Origin: Ailanthus altissimus
Taxonomy: Eukaryota > Streptophyta > Magnoliopsida > Sapindales > Simaroubaceae
Reading direction: 5' to 3'
Assembly (NCBI GenBank): GCA_946807835.1
Contig: OX327709.1
Coordinates: 23,685,501-23,749,500, forward strand
Length of the DNA: 64,000 nt
A program made the translations under genes and the position numbers. The notes under the pieces were generated by a model. The model was not told the DNA's origin and ran no database searches. It was given only the letters and a program-made list of their open reading frames with translations. Positions within the stretch are counted from its first letter, which is position 1; the number at the start of each line of letters is the position of its first letter. Below are positions 22,768 to 34,499 of this stretch, piece after piece.

Positions 22768-23280
22768 GTTAATCTTCCCTTATAAGACTGCCAGCACTTC
22801 CTATATCACACCTATAATGCCACGGGTTATTAGCATATTTGATTCTTGGTTACCACACACAGACATTAGCTCCTCTGTAGAGCATTCTTTGCAACCTTCA
22901 ACACCATCATGTTTAAGTCCTTTACCAGAGTCAGACATCCATTTGTCACACCATCATCCTAGTGTCATTGGCCAATCAAATATTCCATCCTCTCTATCCG
23001 AGTCTCACAGGTCGACACAGCTTAAAACACCTCTATCACACGAGTCTGAGCTTCTAGAAATGTCTCAACCCACATCACTTTCCTAGGTTGCACCGGAACA
23101 ACCAGTGTCATCTCATCCTACTCCAGTTTCTTCCACACTAATAACTCACTCAATGATAATTCGATCTAAACTAGGTATAGTAAAACCCAACCCAAAATAT
23201 GCTTTGATTAGTACCACATCTATGAATGTACCTCGTGAGCCACACAATATAAGATCTGCCTTAGCACACCTTGGTTGAAA

Positions 23281-24720
23281 GGTTGCCATAGAGGAAGAAC
23301 TTGCAGCACTACATCAAAATCATACGTGGAATCTTGTTCCCCGCACATCTAACATGCATATCATTGGATCTAAATGGGTTTTCAAATCTAAACTCGAACC
23401 CGATGGTTCTCTAGATCGACTCAAGGCACGTCTTGTTGCAAAAGGCTATCATCAAATTGATGGCATAGACTATGCAGAAACATTTTCTCCAGTTATCAAA
23501 CTAGGAACCATTCGCATAATAATCACTATCGCACTTGTTCAGCAATGGCTTATCCGTCAACTAGATGTAAAGAATGCCTTTTTGCATAGGTTAATATCTG
23601 AAGATATATATATGCAACAACCCCCAGGAATGGTGGATCCTCAATACCCAACATATGTTTGCAAACTCTAAAAGACCCTCTATGGTTTAAAACAAGCACC
23701 ACGTGTTTGGTTTGATCGATTTAGTACATTTCTCTTAAAATATGGGTTCTTTTGCAGCTTAGCAGATCATTCCTTATTTATTTTTCATTCTGATTATGGC
23801 TCACTAATTTTACTTCTTTATGAAGATGATATACTACTCACAGGATCAACTCCAACACTGGTTACAAATTTTATTCAACTAATGAGCCATGAATTTGCAA
23901 TGAAGGACTTGGGACTGATTCATCACTTCTTTGGCATTGAAATTTCCCCAACATCCAATGGCCTTCGTCTATCTTAATCACACTATGCTCTTACAATACT
24001 TGAACGATCAAACATGGTAGATTGCAAGCCTATGAGTCCACTTCTTAGAACTAAAACAAAAAACTCATCCAATGCTACTCTCATAGAAGATCTTAGTTAC
24101 TATCGAGGACTTGTTGGGGCATTACAGTATCTAGCACTCACGCGTCTTGATATTTCGTTTAATGTTAATTATGTATCTCAATTCATGCATGCTCCCACCG
24201 TGGCACATTTAAAAATGGTTTGACGAATCCTACGATACATCAAAGGAACTATAGACATAAGATTACACTTTACTTCAAACATTACACTTGATTTATTTGC
24301 TTTTTCAGATGCAAATTAGGCAGGGTGTCCTACTACCAGACGTTCCACTACTGGCTACTGCACCTACCTTAGAGGAAACCTTATCTCTTGGTGTGCGAAG
24401 AAACAACATACAGTTTTCAGGTCTAGCATAGAAATAGAGTATCGAGCTATTGCTAACACTACAGCTGAACTAATATGGATGACCTTCATTTTTAAAGATC
24501 TTCACATTCCAATGAAATCTCCACCCATACTCTACTGCGATAATCTTAGTGCTCTTTACATGACAATTAATCCTGTGTTCCATGCTAGAAGTAAACATAT
24601 CGAGTTGGATTACCATTTTGTCGCGAACAGTTGCACTTGGACTTCTTATCACTCGCCATATCTCTACTGATAACCAAGTTACAGACATCTTCACTAAACC
24701 AATGTCAAAAGCAACCCTTC
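23281..24720 (+). pseudogene. Decayed reverse transcriptase and RNase H of element A
   Basis: The copia RT runs from EEELAALHQNHTWNLVPR (about 23290) through GSKWVFKSKLEPDGSLDRLK, RLVAKGYHQIDGIDYAETFS and DVKNAFLHRL. The catalytic box reads LYEDDILLTGS (about 23816) instead of the usual Y-V-D-D. RNase H relics (DYHFVANS and flanking) reach to about 24720. Stops and frame changes occur at about 23671, 23975 and 24223, among others. Confidence 0.85.
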
Positions 24721-24772
24721 ATTATTTTCGAACCAAACTTTGCCTCCAACCCTGACACAGTTTGCGAGAGAG

Positions 24773-25063
24773 TATTAGCTCACAACAACTTGTTCAACTT
24801 GGTAACTGTGAGAAACAATGGAGAGATAAGGATTCTCATGATTCTCGGAGCAATAAGGCTGAAAAATCTCACAACATTATCTCAAACCGTGGGGAGACAT
24901 TGAGAGATATTAGAACTTTAACAGTAACTAGTTCAAACCAAGATAGTGATCCAACAGATAAGGATTAATCAGCACAATAGTCGGTAGATTTGATAAGATT
25001 TCATTTTTTTTAAAACTCTCTAGCTACTGTATTTATGTTTAAATACATGACTAATGTATTGCC
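24773..25063 (+). repeat. 3' LTR of element A, first part
   Basis: It follows the purine tract gcgagagag and aligns with 19993-20283. It is broken after ttgcc by element B and resumes at 31266. Confidence 0.9.
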
Positions 25064-25770
25064 TGATGTGCCTTGATTTATAACAAAATTAAATTGTGAA
25101 GTTGATGGAGAATAGAACTAAATAGATACCTTGATAAGTCGTATGGACGCCACAAGGATCAATTTAGGGTTTTGACGCCACACTCTTGGTGATCAAAGAG
25201 TGATAAGTCAGCAACTATCTTCAAGAGTTGAAAAAGTTGATAAGACAATTTTGAGAGAGAAAAAGTCTATTTTCGTGCATCCAATTCCAAAATAAGGCAG
25301 CTGCCTCTACAAGACTTTTACATGCCTTATATAGGCTTACAAAATGAGGTGAAACCCTAATGTTACCTAATAAACTTAAAAAGGCCCAAAATAAGCCCAA
25401 TATGACTTAACAATTTAAAACAAAACTAAACAAGTTCAAAATAGCCCAAATACATAAAAGTAGTAACATAAGAAGTAAATAAAGCCCAATAGCATGAAAA
25501 GAAAGCCCTTAGCTGCTTCTTAAAGCCCAACGTCATCAAACGTCTCTAAATCACGTCCCAATCTCAAATTGAAGACAAATAAATACATTTAGCTCATTTC
25601 CATTCAGATCGCAAGCTTCTAATCCTATAGAAGCTTCAATAGCTCCAATTTGACTACTTATGGCCCTTTGAAGCTGTTTAGCCTTAGCCCTTGTTATTGA
25701 ACCATCTGAAATCTCCTTTACGCTCATCTCGCCTTCTTGAGTTGATTTAGAACCTTCATGATGCACATCA
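25064..25770 (-). repeat. 3' LTR of element B (707 bp), overlaps polyprotein C-terminus
   Basis: Bounded by TGATGTGC at the left and GCACATCA at the right. Positions 25551-25770 also encode the last about 73 residues of the polyprotein. The purine-rich tract just outside the LTR (minus strand CCGGGGGTGA, 25771-25780) is also part of the coding frame. Confidence 0.9.
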
Positions 25771-28700
25771 TCACCCCCGGGCAGAGAATGATTTGCCCTC
25801 AAATCAGAATCTTCTAAATCTTCCAAATAAGGAGATAAGTCCTTCACATTAAAAGTGGCTGAAACATTGTAATCACCAGGAAGGTCAACTTTGTAAGCAT
25901 TACTATTTACCTTCTCTATAATACGAAAAGGTCCATCAACTCTTGGCATCAGCTTGGACTTCCGCTTGCTAGGGAATCTTCCCTTGCTAAGATGAATCCA
26001 AACAAGATCACCAGGTTCAAAGCTAATCATTTTTCGTCCTTTATTAGCATGTTTAACATACCTAGCTGTTTTCTCCTCAATATGAATTCGAACCTGCTCA
26101 TGAAGCTTCTTCATCAATTCTGCCTTCTTAACACCATCCATAGATGTCCTCTCATTAATTGGAATAGGAACAAGGTCAATAGGAACAAATGGATTAAATC
26201 CATACACAATCTCAAATGGTGAAAATTTTGTAGCCCCATGCACACTACGGTTATATGCAAACTCTACAATAGGCAAACAAGTATCCCAACTCTTTAAGTT
26301 CTTGTTTATAACAACCCGTAATAAAGAAGATAGAGTACGGTTCACTACCTCAGTTTGCCCATCAGTTTGTGGATGACAAGCAGTACTGAAAAGCAACTTT
26401 GTTCCAAGCTTCTTCCAAAGAGTCTTCCAAAAATAGCTTAAGAACTTTGTATCACGATCAGAGACAATGCTTTTAGGGATTCCATGCAAACGTACAATTT
26501 CCCTAAAAAACAAATCAGCAATATGAATAGCATCATCAGTTTTGTTACAAGGAATAAAGTGTGACATTTTAGAGAACCGATCAACCACAACCATCACTGA
26601 ATCCTTCCCACGCTGTGTTCTAGGTAATCCAAGCACAAAATCCATACTAATATCCATCCATGGTTGCTCTGGGATAGGTAAAGGTATATATAGTCCATAT
26701 GCATTCTCTTTACCCTTAGCTTTCTTGCAATTTACACATCTTTCAACAACTTTATGAACATCCCGCAGCATATTAGGCCAAAAGAAGTGCTCTTTCAGTA
26801 GCTCATAAGTTTTCTTCTCCCCAAAATGACCACTAAGACCACCCCCATGAGCCTCACGCACAAGCAACTCACGTAAGGATCCTAAAGGTATACACATTCT
26901 GCCCAACTTGAACAAGTAACCATCATGTACAAAGAACCCATTACAAGCTCCTTTAGCACATTTAGACATCATATTAGCAAAGTATGAATCACTGGTATAT
27001 TGTTCTTTCACCTGTTCAAAACCCAAAAGCCTTGCATTTAACATAGAAATCAATGCATACCTCCTAGAAAGAGCATCAGCAATGACATTAGTTTGCCCCT
27101 TCTTGTATTTTATGACATATGGAAATGGCTCCATGAACTCTACCCATTTGGCATGTCTTCTATTCAGCTTGTTCTGCCCTTTAAGATACTTTAATGATTC
27201 ATGGTCAGTATGAATAACGAACTCTTTAGGTAATAAATAATGCTGCCATACCTCGAGAGCCCGAATCAATGCATAAAACTCCTTGTCATAAATAGAGTAG
27301 TTTAACCGTGCCCCATTCAGCTTCTCACTAAAGAAAGCAATTGGCCTCTTTTCTTGCATCAACACAGCCCCAATACCGATCCCTGAAGCATCACACTCTA
27401 TTTCAAACGTTTTAGCAAAATCGGGAAGTGCTAAAACTGGAGCAGAACATAATTGTTCTTTTATCAGTTCAAATGACTTCTGTGCATTCTCATTCCACCT
27501 AAACTCATTTCCCTTTTTCAAACACTCTGTCATAGGCGCAACAATAGAACTAAAGTCTTTAATAAATCGCCTATAGAAAGAGGCTAAACCATGAAAACTT
27601 CTCACATCCGCAACACCAGTAGGTTTAGGCCAATCACGAATTGCCTTAACCTTCTCCTCATCAACCTTAATTCCACTACCTGAAACAACATACCCCAAAA
27701 AGATAACACTATCTTGGCAGAAATAGCACTTCTTGAGGTTTCCATACAACTTAGCATCACGCAAGGTCTCAAATACAGCCATAAGATGCTTCACATGATC
27801 ATCTAAAGTTTTACTATAGATCAAGATATCATCAAAATAGACCACAACAAACAGCCCGATAAACTTCCTCAAAACATGGTTCATAAGCCTCATAAATGTA
27901 CTAGGTGCATTAGAAAGCCCAAAGGGCATCACCATCCATTCATACAATCCATGCTTAGTTTTAAAGGCTGTTTTCCATTCATCACCTTCTTTCATCCTAA
28001 TTTGGTGATATCCACTCATTAAATCAACTTTAGAAAAATAAACAGCACCATACAATTCATCAAGCATATCATCAAGTCTAGGAATAGGGAATCGATACTT
28101 AACCGTTATCTTGTTGATAGCCCGACTGTCCACACACATTCTCATGATACCATCCTTCTTTGGAACAAGCAAAGTAGGCACTGAACAAGGACTAAGTGAC
28201 TCACGCACATAGCCCCTCTCTAAGAGCTCACCAACTTGCCTTTTGATCTCCTTTGCTTCCTTCGAATTACATCTATATGCTGGTCTATTTGGAAGTGAAG
28301 CTCCAGGCACCAAATCAATTTGATGCTCTATCCCTCGAATAGGTGGTAATCCCAATGGTAGCTCTTCTGGAAATACATCTTTGAACTCTTCAAGCAACTC
28401 CACAACCTGCCTTGGCAAATCCAAACCCTCCACTTGCAATAAAGGCTTTGCCCAAGTCATGAAAACAACCCCCACAGAAGCTAGTGCTTGCTCAACATCT
28501 CCCTTTTTGGCTAACATTAACCCTTTACCAGATTCCATCATCTTCCTTTGATTCTGCAACTGATCTTCTCTAACTTGTTGAGAACTCAATGGCATCAAAT
28601 TCACTTTCTTCCCATTCAGCACAAATGAATAAGTGTTCCTTCGCCCATTATAAGTCACATCATTATCAAATTGCCATGGGCGTCCTAATAACACATGACT

Positions 28701-30179
28701 AGCTGTCATCGGAACCACATCACATAAAACCTCATCATGAAAGGTTTTAATGGAGAATGGAACCCGAACCTGTCTTGTAACCTGAATCTCTCCCTTGTCA
28801 TTAAGCCAATGTAATTTGTATGGTTTTGGATGTGGAACAGTAGTTAATCCCAATTTCTCAACTAAAGTAATGGATGCAACATTGGTGCAACTACCATTAT
28901 CAATGATCATGGCACACACCTTATCTCGGATTTGACATCTTATATGAAAGATGTTTTCGCGCTGTTCCAAACCAATATCAACTTCAGCACTCAAAATCCT
29001 TTGAATAACTAATAAATTTCCCTCCATTGGCTCAAGATTCTCTTCTTGTTCAGTCACTTCGACTTTAGATTCCTCTTCCATCTCAGCTTCATCTTCACTT
29101 ACAAGCTCTCCATACTTCCCTTGTAAAACCATCACCCTCTTATTCGGACATTCAGAAGCAATATGCCCATTTCCCAAGCACTTGAAACACTTGATGTCTC
29201 GCGATCTCCTGGAAAATTGAGGTTCAAATACCTTCTCCTTTCCTTTCAATGAACCTAAACTAGCACTTCCTTTACTGAACTCCACTTTCTCATCACGTTT
29301 AGGTGTGTTCCATGTTCGCGAAGGTGAAGAAACAGCCTTTGTATTACTTGTTGTAGTTGACCTCATATGGATACCCCCTCTTTTCTGCTGTCTTTCTACT
29401 TTAGTTGCAAGCTTTATGACATCCTCAAGAAATATGAAGGGCTGTAACTCAACAACATTAGCTATGTCTCTCTTCAATCCATCAAGGAATCTAGCTATTG
29501 TTTGCTCTTGAGGTTCATTCAAATCACAGCGAATCAGCAACAGCTCAAATTCTTTCACATACTCCTCCACACTCAAGGAACCTTGCCGCAAAGTTTGGAG
29601 TTTGATGTATAATTCTTGTTTATAGTAATCCGGAACAGATCTCTTCTTCATTAATCTTTTCATAAGTGGCCAGCTTGTAACTTCTTCTTCATCATCCCTT
29701 CTTCGCTGAGCTTTTAAGTTTTCCCACCACAAAAGTGCGTAATCGGTAAACTCAAGTGCTGCTACCTTACACTTCTTTGCCTCAGGATACTCATGCCAAT
29801 CAAACACCCTTTCTACCTTCTGAACCCATTCAAGATACTCCTCAGGAGAACTAGTACCTCTAAATGGTGGTATATTAAGTTTGATACCACTAGTAGGGTC
29901 ATTTTGCTGCCTCCTTATCCTACCCCTATCTTCAGCCTCATCATCCCTATTTGGCTCATATCCAGCATCCCCTAGGTCATTTCGAGGTACCCTATGCCCT
30001 ACCCGCCTTTGTTGGGGTTGCAAAGTATTTCTTTGCATCATTTCTATAATTGCAGCAAGTTGTCCACGAATTTCAGTAATCTCACCTCGAAATTCATCAT
30101 GAGCTCGTTGTAAGCCCACAAGTTGAGCTTGTTCTAAACTCAATCCCTTTGGTACTCTACTTGCATCATCGTCAGCCAT
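25551..30179 (-). CDS. Gag-Pol polyprotein of gypsy element B, 1542 aa
   Basis: I start at ATG 30177-30179 ([12 protein letters not shown]); an upstream in-frame ATG would add 15 hydrophobic residues without family support. Domains in order: N-terminal coiled/charged region; Retrotrans_gag (about 95-300, [14 protein letters not shown]…); CCHC knuckle [14 protein letters not shown] (about 331-344); protease with D-N-G ([13 protein letters not shown], about 420-435); RT with YFDDILIYS near 780; RNase H starting [16 protein letters not shown] near 920; integrase with an H-H-C-C zinc domain ([18 protein letters not shown], about 1110) and the D-D-E region [15 protein letters not shown] and [10 protein letters not shown]; a GPF/Y module ([20 protein letters not shown], about 1400-1420). 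The C-terminal tail ([13 protein letters not shown]…) lies inside the 3' LTR. No stop or frameshift is seen, so the protein could be functional. Confidence 0.95.
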   Translation of the reverse strand: MADDDASRVPKGLSLEQAQLVGLQRAHDEFRGEITEIRGQLAAIIEMMQRNTLQPQQRRVGHRVPRNDLGDAGYEPNRDDEAEDRGRIRRQQNDPTSGIKLNIPPFRGTSSPEEYLEWVQKVERVFDWHEYPEAKKCKVAALEFTDYALLWWENLKAQRRRDDEEEVTSWPLMKRLMKKRSVPDYYKQELYIKLQTLRQGSLSVEEYVKEFELLLIRCDLNEPQEQTIARFLDGLKRDIANVVELQPFIFLEDVIKLATKVERQQKRGGIHMRSTTTSNTKAVSSPSRTWNTPKRDEKVEFSKGSASLGSLKGKEKVFEPQFSRRSRDIKCFKCLGNGHIASECPNKRVMVLQGKYGELVSEDEAEMEEESKVEVTEQEENLEPMEGNLLVIQRILSAEVDIGLEQRENIFHIRCQIRDKVCAMIIDNGSCTNVASITLVEKLGLTTVPHPKPYKLHWLNDKGEIQVTRQVRVPFSIKTFHDEVLCDVVPMTASHVLLGRPWQFDNDVTYNGRRNTYSFVLNGKKVNLMPLSSQQVREDQLQNQRKMMESGKGLMLAKKGDVEQALASVGVVFMTWAKPLLQVEGLDLPRQVVELLEEFKDVFPEELPLGLPPIRGIEHQIDLVPGASLPNRPAYRCNSKEAKEIKRQVGELLERGYVRESLSPCSVPTLLVPKKDGIMRMCVDSRAINKITVKYRFPIPRLDDMLDELYGAVYFSKVDLMSGYHQIRMKEGDEWKTAFKTKHGLYEWMVMPFGLSNAPSTFMRLMNHVLRKFIGLFVVVYFDDILIYSKTLDDHVKHLMAVFETLRDAKLYGNLKKCYFCQDSVIFLGYVVSGSGIKVDEEKVKAIRDWPKPTGVADVRSFHGLASFYRRFIKDFSSIVAPMTECLKKGNEFRWNENAQKSFELIKEQLCSAPVLALPDFAKTFEIECDASGIGIGAVLMQEKRPIAFFSEKLNGARLNYSIYDKEFYALIRALEVWQHYLLPKEFVIHTDHESLKYLKGQNKLNRRHAKWVEFMEPFPYVIKYKKGQTNVIADALSRRYALISMLNARLLGFEQVKEQYTSDSYFANMMSKCAKGACNGFFVHDGYLFKLGRMCIPLGSLRELLVREAHGGGLSGHFGEKKTYELLKEHFFWPNMLRDVHKVVERCVNCKKAKGKENAYGLYIPLPIPEQPWMDISMDFVLGLPRTQRGKDSVMVVVDRFSKMSHFIPCNKTDDAIHIADLFFREIVRLHGIPKSIVSDRDTKFLSYFWKTLWKKLGTKLLFSTACHPQTDGQTEVVNRTLSSLLRVVINKNLKSWDTCLPIVEFAYNRSVHGATKFSPFEIVYGFNPFVPIDLVPIPINERTSMDGVKKAELMKKLHEQVRIHIEEKTARYVKHANKGRKMISFEPGDLVWIHLSKGRFPSKRKSKLMPRVDGPFRIIEKVNSNAYKVDLPGDYNVSATFNVKDLSPYLEDLEDSDLRANHSLPGGDDVHHEGSKSTQEGEMSVKEISDGSITRAKAKQLQRAISSQIGAIEASIGLEACDLNGNELNVFICLQFEIGT

Positions 30180-30539
30180 TATTAACAAAAACCCCAAACA
30201 AGTATGAACAATTGAACAACACAACCAGTAGCTAAAACACTCTTCTCAAACTGAATTTTTCACCAATTCAGTAAATAAAATCAGATAGCAACAATTTACT
30301 CAAATTTAAAATTTCCAGGTTCACAAAATTTTCAGGTTCAAGAACAATTTAATTCAGCCAACCCATCTCTAGTTCACAAACTACTAAGAATTAATTTTAA
30401 TTCTTCAGAGTTGCAATTCAACTACTAACCTCAAATATTAGAGACCCAAACTGATAATAACCCCACGAAATTATATAACACAAAAAATAGCAAGACACCT
30501 TCAATTGCTAAAACTTCAGTTTGCACACTGAAATCCTAT

Positions 30540-30551
30540 GCTCTGATACCA
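30540..30551 (-). other. Primer-binding site of element B
   Basis: The plus strand gctctgatacca is TGGTATCAGAGC on the element strand, a perfect 12-nt complement to initiator-Met tRNA, 2 nt inside the 5' LTR boundary. Confidence 0.9.
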
Positions 30552-30553
30552 GA

Positions 30554-31260
30554 TGATGTGCCTTGATTTATAACAAAATTAAATTGTGAAGTTGATGGAG
30601 AATAGAACTAAATAGATACTTTGATAAGTCGTATGGACGCCACAAGGATCAATTTAGGGTTTTGACGCCACACTCTTGGTGATCAAAGAGTGATAAGTCA
30701 GCAACTATCTTCAAGAGTTGAAAAACTTGAGAAGACAATTTTGAGAGAGAAAAAGTCTATTTTCGTGCATCCAATTCCAAAATGAGGCAGCTGCCTCTAC
30801 AAGACTTTTACATGCCTTATATAGGCTTACAAAATGAGGTGAAACCCTAATGTTACCTAATAAACTTAAAAAGGCCCAAAATAAGCCCAATATGACTTAA
30901 CAATTTAAAACAAAACTAAACAAGTTCAAAATAGCCCAAATACATAAAAGTAGTAACATAAGAAGTAAATAAAGCCCAATAGCATGAAAAGAAAGCCCTT
31001 AGCTGCTTCTTAAAGCCCAACGTCATCAAACGTCTCTAAATCATGTCTCAATCTCAAATTGAAGACAAATAAATACATTTAGCTCGTTTTCATTCAGATC
31101 GCAAGCTTCTAATCCTATAGAAGCTTCAATAGCTCCAATTTGACTACTTATGGCCCTTTGAAGCTGTTTAGCCTTAGCCCTTGTTATTGGACCATCTGAA
31201 ATCTCCTTTACGCTCATCTCGCCTTCTTGAGTTGATTTAGAACCTTCATGATGCACATCA
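30554..31260 (-). repeat. 5' LTR of element B (707 bp)
   Basis: Same length as the 3' LTR, with about nine substitutions and no indel seen. Because the polyprotein tail overlaps the LTR, this copy carries an orphan frame (31041-31256, minus) that starts [19 protein letters not shown] and copies the last 71 residues of the polyprotein with a few changes (for example S to P and G to E). It has no gag-pol upstream of it and is not a separate gene. Confidence 0.9.
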
Positions 31261-31265
31261 TTGCC

Positions 31266-31334
31266 ATATACTGGGTGTATTCACGTTGCTAATAAAAAAT
31301 TATTACAATTTCCTTTCTTCTTGATTTTTTATTT
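31266..31334 (+). repeat. 3' LTR of element A, second part
   Basis: Continues the LTR after element B and its TTGCC duplication; aligns with 20284-20352 and ends GATTTTTTATTT before ATTGG. Confidence 0.9.
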
Positions 31335-31339
31335 ATTGG

Positions 31340-31611
31340 GAGTGATGAAAAATATTGGAAAACCATGTCAACCTCATGTGAATTAATTCAATATAAAGCA
31401 AAAACCTAAACAAAGAGCAGTTTGGTCTTCAAATTAAAGCAACAGTGGGTGTTGTATGATGATGAAAATCCACAAACAGAGACAAATACAAACTTTATCT
31501 ACAAGTCCTCGTTTGGATGACAAACTCAAGAAAGTTTATACATTAAAAGACAATTACGAACTTTGTCTCGTTAAAATTTCATAATAAAGCCACCACAACA
31601 AGATCAAAAAT
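31340..31611. other. Short host segment between elements A and C
   Basis: About 270 bp of non-LTR sequence without recognisable coding content. It is probably original host DNA upstream of the PLAC8 gene into which both elements inserted. Confidence 0.4.
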
Positions 31612-31930
31612 TGTTGAATTATGATATTTTTCTAATAAGTTTAATGTATTTTTCTTTAATTTGAATTCTTTACTCAGTCAATGGTAGAGTTAGAGTAGAT
31701 GTCAAGTTCTTAGAAGTTGGTTTTAAATTCAAATGAGTTGATAAGAAGTTGAATTATTCAACAAGTTTATCCAAGTTGTAATATGTATAAATTTGAAGTT
31801 GGTCATTGAATAAAGTGTGATTTTTCCTTTCCTTAAACAATCGAGTATAACTGATCACATTTAGCTTGCTGTTCAACAAAAAAACAAAGAACACAAGAAC
31901 AAGCAATCATGTTCCTGTCAATTGTTAACA
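31612..31930 (+). repeat. 5' LTR of element C
   Basis: Begins TGTTGAATTATGATATTTTT and ends CAATTGTTAACA, immediately followed by the PBS. Confidence 0.9.
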
Positions 31931-31942
31931 TGGTATCAGAGC
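31931..31942 (+). other. Primer-binding site of element C
   Basis: tggtatcagagc is a perfect match to the initiator-Met tRNA complement and abuts the LTR. Confidence 0.95.
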
Positions 31943-32061
31943 ACCATTGATCTTTCGGGTTGTGGCAATTAAGTGAGAGCTAATAAACTAGTTGTTCCTC
32001 TCCCCTACTTGGAAAAAAAAAAAACCAGATTAGATTCATTGCAAACCCAAAAACACAGAAT

Positions 32062-32760
32062 ATGGCCTCCAACAGAATTACAACACCTTTACCACCATCT
32101 TTTACAGAGGAAAACTATCCAATATGGGCAATCAAAATGAAAGCTTATTTGAGAGCTTTTGACTTATGGGAAATAGTTGATACTGGGAGAGAGCCTCCAC
32201 CATTGCTCCCAAATCCTACTATTGCTCAAATAAAACAACATAGTGAGGAGTACTCCAAAAATTACAAGGCATTGTCTGCTATACATTCCTCTGTGTCTGA
32301 CACCATTTTCACAAGAATTATGAATTGTGAAACTGCAAAACAAGAATAGGACAAGCTTAAGGAGGAGTTCCAAGGTAGTGACACTACTAAGCAAATAGAA
32401 GTGTTAAACCTGTGGAAGGCATATGAGGTTCTTAGGATGCAGGAATCTAAAACTATTAGAGAATATGCTAATAATCTAATGAAGATAGTTATTCAGCTTA
32501 TACTACTTGGGGAAGACTTAGTTGAAAAAAGAATAATATAAAAAGTACTTGTGAGTGTATCAGAGAGGTTTGATGTAAAAATTTCCTCCTTAGAGGATTC
32601 AAAGGATCTCACCAGGATGAGTCTGCTTATATTGGTGAATTCACTCAAGGCTATAGAATAAAAGATAGGCATAAGAAGTGAAGACACTACTGAACAAGTT
32701 TTTTAAACATCTCATGAGGGCAGATCAATAAGTTATCAGTCAATAGGAAATAAGCTGACA
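32062..32760 (+). pseudogene. Decayed gag of element C
   Basis: ATG at 32062 opens MASNRITTPLPPSFTEENYP followed by the copia DUF4219/UBN2-type sequence (YPIWAIKMKAYLRAFDLWEI, ALSAIHSSVSDTIFTRIM). A TAG stop at 32347-32349 interrupts it. Gag sequence continues in the same frame (EEFQGSDTTKQIEVLNLW, KTIREYANNLMKIV), with another stop near 32538 and others after it. Confidence 0.85.
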
Positions 32761-32976
32761 TGGGAAAATTTTAAAAATGGAAAGAAGGATAATGAAGATC
32801 ACAAGGGAAATGGCAAGAAAGGGAAATATCCCCCATGTCCTCATTGCAAGAGGAAGAGACACACAAAATCTTATTATTGGTATAGACCTGAAATACAATG
32901 TAGACTTTATAATTAGTTTGATCACATTGCAAAGGTCTATAAAAGTAAAGAAAAGTAACAAATTCAACAAGCACAA

Positions 32977-34308
32977 GTGGTTGTTGAGCAGGAGACTACA
33001 ACTAAACATCTGTTTGTAGTCACTAGTTATGCAGCATATGTTTCCAAGAAGGCATGGCTAATTGATAATGGATGTTCTCATCACATGTCCTCAGATGAAG
33101 AAAGTTTCAACCAACTTGACAAGACTTGTTCTTCAAGGGTCAAAGTAGAAAATGGTACTTTGGTAGAAGTTAAGGGCAAAGAAGCAGTATCTATAAACAC
33201 CCATTCAAGTACAAAAATTATTGCAAATATCTTATATGTGCCTGAAATCAGTCAAAATCTATTGAGTGTAGGGCAGCTGATGAACAAAGGATATACACTA
33301 AATTTTAAGGATCAAAATTGTACCATAATTGATCCTAAGGAATGTGAACTGTTTAATGTAAAAATAGAAGATAGGGTGTTTCCTGTAAACTGGAAAGATA
33401 CTAACTTGGTGGCTTACCCCAGCAGCTGTGATGATTCATTGCTTTGGTATAAGAGGTTAAGCCATTTTATTTACAAAACTTTGCACAAAATGCATCATGA
33501 TCATATTTTTTTAGACTTGTCTGCAATAAGTCTTATTGATCAAGTATGTGATGTCTGCCAATATAGTAAGCAATGTAAGTTTCCTTTCTCTAATAACTTC
33601 TGAAAAACCATTGAAAAATTACAACTAATACACTTAGATATATGTGGTCCTATGAGTGTACCTTTATTAAATGGTTGTAAGTATTTTCTGGTATTTATTG
33701 ATGATTACTTTAGACATTGTTGGGTGATATTTCTCAAGCAAAAATTAGAAGTGTTTGCAGAATTTGAGAAGTTCAAAGCCATGGTAGAGAAACAAACTGG
33801 CAACTTAATTAAAGTACTCAAAATAGACAATAGAGCTGAGTATTGTTCAAGAGAGTTCAAGTCTTACTGTGCCAAGGAAGGAATTCATCATTAGCTAATT
33901 GTTCCCTATACTCCTTAACAAAATGGAGTGAGTAAAAGAAAGAACAGAACAATATTAGAAATAGTAAGATGTCTTATGATTGAAAAAAAATTACCAAAGC
34001 ATTTTTGGGTAAAAACTGTAAATACATCAGTGAATTTTCTAAACTTGTTGCCTACAAAGTGTTTAAATGGAAAAACATCTTATGAGATGTGGATAGGAAT
34101 GAAGCCATCAGTGAATCATCTCATAACCTTTAAAAGCATATGGTACACTCATCTTCTAGATGAAAAGAGAAGGAAGCTGGATGAAAAGTCAGAGGCTGGC
34201 ATATTTGTGGGGTACAACAATATATCTAAAAGATATAGAGTTTTCAACGGGAAAACTAAGAAAATTCATGTGAGCAGGAACATAAAGTTTGATGAGTTAG
34301 CTTATTGA
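32977..34308 (+). pseudogene. Decayed protease and integrase of element C
   Basis: The protease region keeps AWLIDNGCSHHMSSDEESF (near 33050), where the catalytic motif is D-N-G instead of D-S/T-G. The pre-integrase region has LLWYKRLSHFIYKTL and CDVCQYSKQCKFPF. The integrase core runs [14 protein letters not shown] … [14 protein letters not shown], then [15 protein letters not shown] and VSKRKNRTILEIVRC. Stops at 33601, 33892 and 33916 split it into pieces, and the second catalytic motif is altered (DNRAE in place of the usual D-x-G-x-E). Confidence 0.85.
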
Positions 34309-34499
34309 ATCTGGGACAAAAGCATGATTGAAAGTACTAGGAAATATTTAACTAATGAAAACCAAGTAGATGCCTTCTTAGGGAAAGACTCAGATGATGA
34401 TTTATATGTCAGAGGCACCAAGACTCTTGTTGACATCTATGAGAGGTGTAATCTTGCAACAATGAACCCTATCAACTATCATGAAGCTAAAAAATAAAA

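Larger units (their letters stand above)
25064..31260 (-). mobile_element. Ty3/gypsy retrotransposon (element B), near-intact, CRM-like
   Basis: A 6197-bp element in the minus orientation. It has 707-bp LTRs at 25064-25770 and 30554-31260 with perfect 8-bp terminal inverted ends TGATGTGC/GCACATCA, a 5-bp target duplication TTGCC (25059-25063 and 31261-31265), an initiator-Met PBS at 30540-30551, and one uninterrupted polyprotein. The LTRs differ at about nine positions by eye (about 1.3%), implying a young insertion. The TGATG…CATCA ends, the initiator-Met PBS, the protease-region sequence ([12 protein letters not shown]) and the polyprotein running into the 3' LTR all recall the CRM (centromeric) clade; this assignment is from memory and needs a phylogeny. 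The element sits inside the 3' LTR of element A. Confidence 0.95.
19993..31334 (+). mobile_element. Ty1/copia retrotransposon (element A), split by nested gypsy element B
   Basis: It has a 5' LTR at 19993-20352, PBS, gag-pol relics, a purine tract at 24764-24772, and a 3' LTR at 24773-25063 that resumes at 31266-31334 after the nested insertion. Without element B it is about 5.1 kb. The two halves of the 3' LTR sum to 360 bp, exactly the length of the 5' LTR. LTRs differ at roughly 18-20 positions by eye (about 5%). Coding regions carry several stops and frameshifts, so it is non-functional. It lies about 340 bp upstream of the PLAC8 start codon, in the opposite orientation. Confidence 0.9.

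Noticed and set aside
23816..23850. YEDD in element A as a functional RT variant
   Set aside because: The RT around it is broken by stops and frame changes, so the change is best read as decay.
31041..31256. 71-aa minus-strand ORF as a separate gene
   Set aside because: It lies wholly in the 5' LTR of element B and is the LTR copy of the polyprotein C-terminus.
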